Below are positions 8,256 to 13,687 of a stretch of DNA of 13,687 bases, piece after piece. The DNA is taken from contig URYG01000073.1 of the NCBI GenBank assembly GCA_900551985.1, positions 1 through 13,687 of the forward strand. Reading direction: 5' to 3'. The notes below the pieces were generated by a model. That model was not told the origin of the DNA, made no database searches, and saw nothing but the letters and a program-made list of their open reading frames with translations. Position 1 is the first letter of the stretch, and each line of letters begins with the position of its first letter. This DNA comes from an uncultured Prevotella sp. (GTDB taxonomy: Bacteria > Bacteroidota > Bacteroidia > Bacteroidales > Bacteroidaceae). A program made the translations under genes and the position numbers.

Positions 8256-11200
8256 TTAATTCAACATGATGTTCTTATTCTGTTTGATGAGGCTGAGGAG
8301 CTGCTGGCGCAGGGCATCAACATACGCTTCTACATCTTCCTGCGATTCAAGCACCTGCTTGTCCCATGCCAGGTTCATCGCCTTTTCCTTTCTTACTGCA
8401 ATCTTTGGCTTAGGTTGAGGAGGGGTTGAGCGTGAACCGTTCGTGTTGGAATCTGCTGTTCCGGAACCTGTAGCTCCAGAGGCGTCTGGTTGAGTATCAG
8501 TTACCGATGCAGCCTCTTCTACCCAGGTGTTGATGCTTTCGAAGCATTTGCCGAATGCTTTCTCCACATCCTCCTTCATACCTTTCAGGTTTCCAATAAA
8601 TCTTTCCTCTTTCTCCTTGCTGCTCAGTATGGCAAACATTTGCTCCACCTGTGCCTTCTGGTTGTCTTTCAGCGTAGCGTAAGACGGCAGGTTGGTGAGT
8701 GCAGCAAGTTTGTTGCTGATAAGCGAGGCTATTTCCTGATGCGCTTCTTCCTGCTTGGTGGTAATCTCGTGACTGATGGCATCGATGGTCTTCTTGGCTT
8801 CCGACATACACTTCCAAGGAGTCTTGCTTATGTAAGCAGCATCGAGCTTCTGGCAGAGTTCTGTCGAAACATACCTCATATTGGCTTGATAACCTGTCTT
8901 GATCTTGCTGATGTTCTTGAAGATGTCAAACTGTTTGCCATTCACGAAGTCCTTGATTTCTTCCACTTCTTCCATGACATCATCGATGAAATCCTCAATC
9001 TCTCCTGTTTTCTTGTAGAGACTCGGATAGACCACGGCAGCCCACTTCTTCATCTGTTCGATGGCTGCTTGCAGTGGAGCCGTAAAGGCATAGCGGTGCT
9101 CTTGTGAGATGTTGCTGAGTTCAGAAATCTCTTCTTTCAGTTTCTGGATAAAGGCATTGTGTACCTCCTTGGCGCTGACTCCAGGGCTGGTTGCGTCATC
9201 AAACAGTTCTCTATATACATTCTTCAGCTTCGTTATCTGACTGTTGCTGATGGTTTCCTCAATATCAACAATGGTTTGTGCCTGCTGGGTACCATTGGTG
9301 AGATGGAACTGGAGATCACGGTCGGCAACCACATAGCCATTGCAGTGGAAGGAAATCTTATCCATCACGTAGAGTTTGGCAAGGATGCAGAGCACGGCAG
9401 TTTCATACCAACCGTAGCGGTTGCCACGGAAGTAATCTACCAGATCTTTTACCTTGGTGCGGACAGCACGGCTCTTGTCGAGATTCAGTTTGTTCATCAC
9501 TTCCTGGCAGCATTCATCCAGTTCATAGCCCAATCGCTCTTCAGCGGTGCTGGTGATGATTCGCTTCAGCATCGTGTCGTCGTACTCTATCTTCAGCAAG
9601 GCAAGGTTCTTGTATTCCAGGTTCACCAGGCGAGTCATTCCTTCGGCGAGTCGGATCTTGATGTCGGTGCTGCGAATATCCGTCAACTCATAACCGCCTA
9701 GATAGAGACGTGCCTTTTTGGTAAGTTCAATGAGTCGGGCAACGATATTCTCACGGCGCTTTCGGTTGACGAGGCGCTTGTCGGTTACGATTTGCTGGCG
9801 ATAGTCATCAGAGCCATTGGCCATCAAGCGGTTCAGGCATTTGTCAGCCTTCTTGAACATCACGATGTCGTCGGTCATGTATTTATCCTCTCCCAATACC
9901 ACGCACAGTTGGTTCTGGTGTCTCGAAGAATACATCAGCATACTTGTGTCATCGGTGGCTCCTTCGTAAATCGGTGTCATGAAATGGATAAAGATATCTG
10001 CGTCTCGTCCGTCTTGCTTCCCATCCACCATTCTTCCGAAAGAGAATATCTTGTTGGGCGACAGCTTCACCTTATTATCATAGTAAATCTCATCACGGAA
10101 AATCTTCTTCAGTTCCTCGTTGATGGCATCCGGTGTAAGGTCTTCGCTCTTGATTTCATTCTCGATATCCTTCTCCTCATTGGTCTGATAATGGTATTCG
10201 TCGTTGGCACCTTTTTCGATATAGCTCAGATGAACCAGCTTGTTCAGGGCTTCGTGGATGTCGTTGCGTAAAGCCTGGAAGTCGGCATCCAGGGTAGGGA
10301 GCATCAGTTTGGTGATGTTATCTGCCGTAGATGGGAATCCCTTGACGTATTTGATGAGGAAGAGTGTCTTCAATACCTTGATGGCAAGCTCGTTGTCCAG
10401 CGTGCGTTCTGCCTGCTGGATATCGCTTTGAATCTTGGTCTGCAGAATGCCACGCAATCCCTCGTACATATCGCAGAACTGTACGATGTGGTCGAGGTCC
10501 TGGTGGGCGTATATCTTTGCCACTTCCTGGGTGATGGTGAGCAGACTTCGTTCGCCCACACTCTGCTGTTTTCCGCTGAAGGCATTGTTCTTCGAGAGTT
10601 CGATGATGCAGCTCTGTACCAGGTTAAACTGGTAGTCGATGAACGGGAAGTCGATGGCAAACTGCTGGTCATTCTTGTAGTTGCTCTTAAACTGGCTATT
10701 GTCGCCGAAGTTGAAGAGTGACTTGATGATATGGTTCTCCTTCTGATATACTTCGCAAAGCATCTGCTGAGGCTCCTCTTCCTTCTCCAACAGGCGTCGC
10801 TGAATCACCTCGTCGGCATTGGCGCTGGTCAGACTGATACGAGTTTCGAAGCGACCTTGGATTCTGGAAAAATCGTATTCCTGCTGTTTGTCGAGATTGC
10901 CGAGTGTGGCATCAATGTCCATCTGCGAGGTCACGATTACGATACTCTGTCCGTTGGTCTTATCTGACAAGCCTTCGGCGATGGTTTGAAGACTGAGCAT
11001 TCGGTGCACGTCTTTTCCGATAAACTGTCCCACCTCATCAACGAAGAAGATGAATCGGCTGCCTGGCTGTTGCTTGTCGAGGTGTTCTTTAACCAGGGCA
11101 ACGAATCCGTCGGTATCAATCTTGTAGTTGGCAATCTGTGCCTTGATGTTATCGAAGGCTGTTGCTTGTGGAATGCCATCAATTTCAGCCATGATTTCTG

Positions 11201-11813
11201 CCACACGCTGAAGTTTGAGAAGGATGCTTTTTCTGCCGTTCTCCCAGGTTTCGCCAAATCTCTTCTGGTATTCTTCCTTAAAGAACTCATATTTTCCCTT
11301 GTTGTCGAAATATCTTTCTATCTCAGCAATCTCAGGCTTCTTGTCATCGTATCCCATCTTGCGGTTGAATTCCTTGACGAAGATGTTGAGCACCGGGTCG
11401 ATGGTACTCTTGGTGGTGGCATCCAGTTTTTCCTGAATATTGAAGAGTACGCTCTCGGTAGGAATGCGGCATGCTTTCTGGATGTCGCCACGAAGTTCGA
11501 AGTCTTCTGCCTTGCTGGCAAAGATTTCAGCGCATGGTTTACCGTCTATCTCATATTTGTTTTCAAGAACGTAAGAGAGTATTTTCAGAAGATGAGACTT
11601 ACCGCTACCGAAGTCGCCCGAAATCCAGGTACATTTGGGCTTCTCGGGTGGCACGAGGGTATGGAAGAATTTAGGCAACTTCTGGTCCTGCTGCTGTTCG
11701 GCAGTGATGACAAATTCCGTGATTTCTACTTTCAGTTCTTGGATACTGTCTGCCTTGATAACGCCATTGATGGGGCGGTTGATATCTTTCTTGTAAATGT
11801 CTTGCTGTTTCAT
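8256..11813 (-). CDS. brxC: BREX system P-loop ATPase BrxC
   Basis: BrxC, 1185 aa, the large P-loop NTPase shared by BREX systems (PglY-related). It begins with the family signature IYKKDINRPINGVIKAD (residues 6-22). Walker A GDFGSGKSH is at 66-74 (Lys72), Walker B FIFFVDE at 254-260, and a sensor-like IVIVTSQ at 291-297. The middle and C-terminal parts are mostly helical, with coiled-coil-like stretches. A Ser/Thr/Gly-rich low-complexity linker (about 1107-1130) and a Pro/Lys stretch precede a short conserved tail (1146-1185). BrxC is needed for both methylation and phage restriction in characterised type 1 systems; its exact mechanism is not settled. It lies 11 bases after brxB and 7 before pglX. 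The start is fixed by the N-terminal signature; no clear Shine-Dalgarno sequence precedes it. Confidence 0.96.
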   Translation of the reverse strand: MKQQDIYKKDINRPINGVIKADSIQELKVEITEFVITAEQQQDQKLPKFFHTLVPPEKPKCTWISGDFGSGKSHLLKILSYVLENKYEIDGKPCAEIFASKAEDFELRGDIQKACRIPTESVLFNIQEKLDATTKSTIDPVLNIFVKEFNRKMGYDDKKPEIAEIERYFDNKGKYEFFKEEYQKRFGETWENGRKSILLKLQRVAEIMAEIDGIPQATAFDNIKAQIANYKIDTDGFVALVKEHLDKQQPGSRFIFFVDEVGQFIGKDVHRMLSLQTIAEGLSDKTNGQSIVIVTSQMDIDATLGNLDKQQEYDFSRIQGRFETRISLTSANADEVIQRRLLEKEEEPQQMLCEVYQKENHIIKSLFNFGDNSQFKSNYKNDQQFAIDFPFIDYQFNLVQSCIIELSKNNAFSGKQQSVGERSLLTITQEVAKIYAHQDLDHIVQFCDMYEGLRGILQTKIQSDIQQAERTLDNELAIKVLKTLFLIKYVKGFPSTADNITKLMLPTLDADFQALRNDIHEALNKLVHLSYIEKGANDEYHYQTNEEKDIENEIKSEDLTPDAINEELKKIFRDEIYYDNKVKLSPNKIFSFGRMVDGKQDGRDADIFIHFMTPIYEGATDDTSMLMYSSRHQNQLCVVLGEDKYMTDDIVMFKKADKCLNRLMANGSDDYRQQIVTDKRLVNRKRRENIVARLIELTKKARLYLGGYELTDIRSTDIKIRLAEGMTRLVNLEYKNLALLKIEYDDTMLKRIITSTAEERLGYELDECCQEVMNKLNLDKSRAVRTKVKDLVDYFRGNRYGWYETAVLCILAKLYVMDKISFHCNGYVVADRDLQFHLTNGTQQAQTIVDIEETISNSQITKLKNVYRELFDDATSPGVSAKEVHNAFIQKLKEEISELSNISQEHRYAFTAPLQAAIEQMKKWAAVVYPSLYKKTGEIEDFIDDVMEEVEEIKDFVNGKQFDIFKNISKIKTGYQANMRYVSTELCQKLDAAYISKTPWKCMSEAKKTIDAISHEITTKQEEAHQEIASLISNKLAALTNLPSYATLKDNQKAQVEQMFAILSSKEKEERFIGNLKGMKEDVEKAFGKCFESINTWVEEAASVTDTQPDASGATGSGTADSNTNGSRSTPPQPKPKIAVRKEKAMNLAWDKQVLESQEDVEAYVDALRQQLLSLIKQNKNIMLN

Positions 11814-11824
11814 TGTTATGCTGG

Positions 11825-12415
11825 TTATGATATGATGTCACTCAAGTTCTGTCCACGATAGTAGTTCTCGTCAGAGATTCTGCCGAAGAGCTTGAGTTGA
11901 AGATTGTTATATTCTCCAGGAAAGAAGAAAATGAGATTGCTTCCTGCTGTCAGTTCATCGATGTTGTTGAGGATGCCATGCGAGCGGAGGAAGGGATAGA
12001 CTCTTCCGATGGCATGGATGAAGACAAACTTGGGTTCCTGTTCTGCGATGAGACTTTGGATGCGGGGGATGATGACGGTCTTGATATCGAGCACACTGTC
12101 GAGAGTAGAAACCATGGTGTCTTTATCAATGTCTCTTTCTCCTTCCAGGATGGCATCAAGGATTCCTTCCTCTTGCAGAATCTGGGTGCAGAGGTCGTAG
12201 AGGTTGATGTTGAGGGAGGAGATGCCTTTCTTTTCCAGACGTTTCATCAGGCGTTCCACTTGTTGTGGAATGGCTGACTGCTGCCGGGTAGGGAATGGCT
12301 GTTATAGAAGTGGCAGTTCGCCACCCAGGTTTTCTCCAAAGTTGGGAGTGATGAGTTTGTTGTAGATATGCTCAAAGAGTGTATCCATGTTGTGGGATGT
12401 TGAGAGTTGAGTCAT
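11825..12415 (-). pseudogene. brxB: brxB (DUF1788), interrupted by an in-frame TAA at codon 38
   Basis: BrxB is a small BREX core protein, usually about 190-200 aa and reported as required for both methylation and defence. From the ATG at 12413-12415 the frame reads MTQLSTSHNMDTLFEHIYNK, then GGELPLL, then TAA (12302-12304), then QPFPTRQQSAIPQQ and on in the same frame to the stop at 11825. Ignoring the TAA gives 196 codons, exactly family length, and both sides look like BrxB: GGELP before the stop, and LMKRLEKKGISSLNINLYDL after it. No frameshift is needed. Open frame resumes only after the stop; the first usable starts are GTG at 12257-12259 or the ATG four codons later, giving about 140-144 aa without the N-terminal part. 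No Shine-Dalgarno sequence precedes these. It may be a true nonsense mutation, a read-through case or a sequence error. The ATG lies 15 bases after brxA. Confidence 0.85.
12302..12304 (-). other. Premature TAA stop codon within brxB
   Basis: On the minus strand the codons read CTT CTA TAA CAG CCA, where flanking residues are LL and QP. One base change separates TAA from Tyr (TAT or TAC), Leu (TTA), Gln, Lys, Glu or Ser codons. A hydrophobic or aromatic residue would suit the GELP-plus-hydrophobics context, but this is a guess. The other five genes use TAA or TGA only as terminal stops, so a reassigned code is unlikely. Confidence 0.85.
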
Positions 12416-12430
12416 AATGCGTTGGAAATG

Positions 12431-13069
12431 TTATGAATGGATGGAGATGAGATGATTGATTTCATTGTTGGAATAGAGGAAGATGGTGAGCCAGCGAGGA
12501 TGGTCTTTTACGATAACCTGTTCCATCTGCTCCGTGAGATAAGGTCGTCGGAGAATTCCCGTTTCCGTAGATTCGATGAGTTCTGTCTGTTCCATGATGC
12601 GGAACACTACCTGTCGGATCTTGGCAATGGTCAGTTCGGTGATGGATTCGAGTTCGGGATGGATATACTTCTTCTCGTTGAAGAACTCGTTGAAGTTGGC
12701 ATACGAAACTCTGTCGTGCAAGGAGTAGAAAGCCTCTCGCACGTTCTCACGGATGAAATCAAAGATAAAAGGGTGGGCTTTGCAGATGGCAAGCAGCACG
12801 ATTTGTCTTCTCGTAGCCATGTTGCCATCAACAAGCAGGGTGCGCTCCTCCTCGTTGAGCGCGTCGATGCGCTGCTTCATCAAGGAGAATACACGTTGGT
12901 TGGTGGAGAGACGGTTCTTCTCCATCAAATTTTCTCTGAAAGTCAATTCTTTTGTTCTTTTCCAGTCCCCATCGCAATCTCTCAGGGCTTCAGCCACGGC
13001 ATGCATCTCATTCAGCATGGCAGAACCCGCAGTAAACGTGAGGTTGTAGGTCACATTTTCTTCTGTCAT
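12431..13069 (-). CDS. brxA: BREX protein BrxA (DUF1819)
   Basis: BrxA, 212 aa with the start at the ATG 13067-13069. This start puts the family's N-terminal signature YNLTFTAGSAMLNEM at residues 8-22, as in other BrxA proteins of about 200 aa. Further family-like stretches are DWKRTKELTFRENLMEKNRLST (two parts, about 35-56), LLAICKAHPFIFDFIRENV (92-110) and ITELTIAKIRQVVFRIMEQTELI (about 143-165). BrxA is a helical, winged-helix-type DNA-binding protein and an accessory BREX component. The frame stays open upstream to an ATG at 13207 (258 aa). Those extra 46 residues show no BrxA similarity I can recognise and overlap a repeat array, so I prefer the shorter form. However, the 13207 ATG overlaps the stop of a small upstream ORF (ATGA), so the longer start is not excluded. 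First gene of the operon. Confidence 0.9.
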   Translation of the reverse strand: MTEENVTYNLTFTAGSAMLNEMHAVAEALRDCDGDWKRTKELTFRENLMEKNRLSTNQRVFSLMKQRIDALNEEERTLLVDGNMATRRQIVLLAICKAHPFIFDFIRENVREAFYSLHDRVSYANFNEFFNEKKYIHPELESITELTIAKIRQVVFRIMEQTELIESTETGILRRPYLTEQMEQVIVKDHPRWLTIFLYSNNEINHLISIHS

Positions 13070-13074
13070 ATAGA

Positions 13075-13120
13075 ATGCTATATATACAATGGTATAGCAT
13101 AACTTGACAGCCATGCTATA
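13075..13120 (-). promoter_or_regulatory. Three alternating copies of ATGCTATA before brxA
   Basis: ATGCTATA occurs at 13075-13082, its reverse complement TATAGCAT at 13093-13100, and ATGCTATA again at 13113-13120. Spacers are 10 and 12 bases. The nearest copy is 5 bases upstream of the brxA ATG. The middle copy can pair with either flanking copy, so in DNA this looks like overlapping operators and in RNA like two mutually exclusive hairpins. If the frame upstream were coding, the copies would fall in different codon phases, so protein sequence does not explain them. A degenerate -7 element, TACCATTG (13087-13094, 7 of 8 to TAnnTTTG), overlaps the middle copy, but it would give an almost leaderless message and has no matching -33. 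Confidence 0.6.
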
Positions 13121-13152
13121 GTCATAGAGCGAAACTATCTTATCTGGGGAAA

Positions 13153-13234
13153 CGGGTGTCTTCCAATACTTGGGGATGGATACAAAAGAAGCGTAGGCTT
13201 CCCTCATCCATCCTCAGGTATTGCCAGACACCCG
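13153..13234 (-). promoter_or_regulatory. Leader hairpin, arms B and A (downstream pairing)
   Basis: Arm A (13153-13181) is the inverted complement of arm B (13206-13234) at 25 of 29 positions by hand alignment, starting with CGGGTGTCT and its partner AGACACCCG. The 24-base loop contains a further perfect stem, GAAGC GTAG GCTTC (188-201 after 13000). The structure lies between the presumed transcript start and the brxA ATG. No U-tract follows arm A, so it is not an obvious terminator. Arm B is shared with the hairpin at 13211-13326. Confidence 0.6.
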
Positions 13235-13302
13235 CATATACGATAAGTTCCACCCACGCTATAGCGCAGGCGTTTATTGAACTTATTCATTCGTATATGC
13301 AT
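13204..13302 (-). CDS. Possible 32-aa leader peptide ORF upstream of brxA
   Basis: An ATG at 13300-13302 opens a 32-codon frame beginning MHIRMNKFNKRLRYSVGGTY and ending LAIPEDG. It is basic at the N-terminus with two cysteines near the end. Its TGA (13204-13206) overlaps the ATG at 13205-13207 that opens the extended brxA frame, the ATGA arrangement typical of translational coupling. It runs through the inverted-repeat leader, so much of its sequence is dictated by the repeats. I recognise no family. It could be a regulatory leader peptide or a chance ORF; chance is at least as likely. Confidence 0.25.
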   Translation of the reverse strand: MHIRMNKFNKRLRYSVGGTYRICGCLAIPEDG

Positions 13303-13326
13303 CTTTAAAACTGGCAATTTTGAGGA
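13211..13326 (-). promoter_or_regulatory. Leader inverted repeat, arms C and B (upstream pairing)
   Basis: Left arm B (13211-13250) and right arm C (13279-13326) pair in four blocks: TCCTCA, ATTGCCAG, GCATATACGA and TAAGTTC, 31 base pairs in all. Unequal internal loops separate them (3/2, 6/10 and 0/5 bases). The 28-base centre contains the perfect palindrome CGCTATAGCG (13257-13266). Blocks TCCTCA and ATTGCCAG of arm B also belong to the competing B/A hairpin, so only one of the two structures can form fully. This resembles the arm logic of attenuators; alternatively the arms are copies of a small palindromic repeat element. Confidence 0.6.
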
Positions 13327-13430
13327 TGCTCCGAATAATCAAGTAAACGCTTAGTTTATTACTCTTATTATGATGTTATAATTTTGTTTCTGTTTCTTCT
13401 TTTTATTTTAAATTGTTCGACATCTGTTCT

Positions 13431-13492
13431 TTCATACAATGCATGTAAAGACTTACTTTTTATCGTAATCTTCTTCTACATGATTGTATGAA
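13431..13492 (-). promoter_or_regulatory. Long stem-loop at the presumed 5' end of the BREX transcript
   Basis: 13431-13447 pairs with 13477-13492 (TACATG + ATTGTATGAA on the right arm, one bulged base on the left). The stem continues with AAGACTTAC (13448-13456) against GTAATCTT (13465-13472), with one bulge, a CTTC internal loop and an 8-base apical loop. It begins about 11 bases after the -7 box at 13504-13511, so it would sit at the very 5' end of the message. Neither side is followed by a T-tract, so it is unlikely to be a terminator. It may stabilise the 5' end or be part of a regulatory leader or small RNA. Confidence 0.55.
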
Positions 13493-13503
13493 GATATTCG
13501 GTA

Positions 13504-13511
13504 CAAAGGTA
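13504..13511 (-). promoter_or_regulatory. Bacteroidota-type -7 promoter box, candidate BREX promoter
   Basis: The minus strand reads TACCTTTG, a perfect match to the Bacteroidota sigma-ABfr -7 consensus TAnnTTTG. Transcription would start near 13497-13500 and give a leader of about 430 bases before brxA. No TTG-type -33 element lies at the usual spacing (about 13531-13536 reads CCATCC on that strand), though an A/T-rich run lies between. A single 8-mer with four fixed bases plus TA can occur by chance in AT-rich DNA, so confidence is moderate. Confidence 0.4.
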
Positions 13512-13676
13512 ATAAAAAAAAATGAGATGCGGATGGATTTCCTGATAATTTTAACAAAGAATACATCTGGGAGGCCATTTATCTCTTACTGCTCATTTTT
13601 AATTTCTATTTCAAAATGCTTTCACACTTCATATTAACTATCTGTATCATAGCTAGTTGAGTATGAAAGGAGAATT
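13512..13676. other. AT-rich intergenic region, no gene seen
   Basis: No convincing coding frame, tRNA or repeat was found on either strand in this stretch. It separates the candidate BREX promoter from a possible plus-strand start at the right edge, so it probably holds the divergent promoters. I could not identify a good -33/-7 pair for the plus strand. Confidence 0.5.
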
Positions 13677-13687
13677 ATGAAGGGAGA
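13677..13687 (+). CDS. Possible start of a divergent gene, cut by the window edge
   Basis: An AAAGGAG sequence (13666-13672) precedes an ATG at 13677-13679 by four bases, and the frame continues ATG AAG GGA to the edge. This is a good ribosome-binding site layout after a gene-free stretch, pointing away from the BREX operon. Only three full codons are visible, so identity is unknown; a defence-island neighbour or regulator is possible but cannot be judged. Confidence 0.25.

Noticed and set aside
10986..11861. 291-codon plus-strand open frame opposite brxC
   Set aside because: It mirrors the highly conserved N-terminal part of BrxC including the P-loop region and has no family features.
12302..12304. 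Frameshift or reassigned genetic code as the explanation for the brxB stop
   Set aside because: Family-like sequence is in the same frame on both sides, so no frameshift is needed, and the five other long genes contain no in-frame TAA.
12437..13102. 221-codon plus-strand open frame opposite brxA
   Set aside because: Antisense to a well-supported BrxA; its acidic composition is a by-product of the opposite-strand codons.
13182..13201. GAAGC-GTAG-GCTTC as an independent regulatory hairpin
   Set aside because: It is the apex of the larger A/B hairpin and is better treated as part of it.
13153..13326. Inverted repeats as borders of an invertible promoter
   Set aside because: The enclosed segments are only 24 and 28 bases, too short to carry a promoter, and no invertase gene is present in the window.
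13431..13492. Stem-loop as an intrinsic terminator or integron attC site
   Set aside because: No T-tract follows on either strand, and the GTTRRRY/RYYYAAC ends of attC sites are absent.

Overview
The window holds one nearly complete BREX type 1 phage-defence operon, read entirely on the minus strand (13069 down to 319), with AT-rich non-coding DNA on both sides. The organism looks like a Bacteroidota member, plausibly Prevotella/Segatella or Bacteroides. This is inferred from coding DNA of roughly 45-50% GC, A/T-rich start regions without clear Shine-Dalgarno sequences, one perfect Bacteroidota-type -7 box (TAnnTTTG), and the protein sequences themselves. No species assignment is possible by eye.

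Layout in transcription order (right to left): a long structured leader (about 13511-13070); brxA; brxB, interrupted by an in-frame TAA at codon 38; brxC; pglX; brxL; pglZ; then a 3' region with hairpins and a tandem palindrome array at the left edge (1-85). Gene spacings are 15, 11, 7, 2 and 2 bases, so this is a single transcription unit. The usual type 1 order is brxA-brxB-brxC-pglX-pglZ-brxL; here brxL comes before pglZ.

How the genes work together (known for the family): PglX with BrxB, BrxC and PglZ makes the N6-adenine self-marking methylation. The same proteins plus BrxL block replication of unmarked phage DNA. BrxA is a small DNA-binding accessory protein. Five genes read as full length. 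The brxB nonsense codon leaves it unclear whether this copy is active.

The most unusual parts are the brxB stop codon; a leader in which one central segment can pair with either an upstream or a downstream partner; three alternating copies of ATGCTATA directly before brxA; an AT-rich block confined to the presumed target-recognition region of PglX; and the 22-23-bp periodic palindromes at the left edge. The last bases of the window may begin a divergent plus-strand gene. No integrase, transposase, tRNA, rRNA or CRISPR array was seen.
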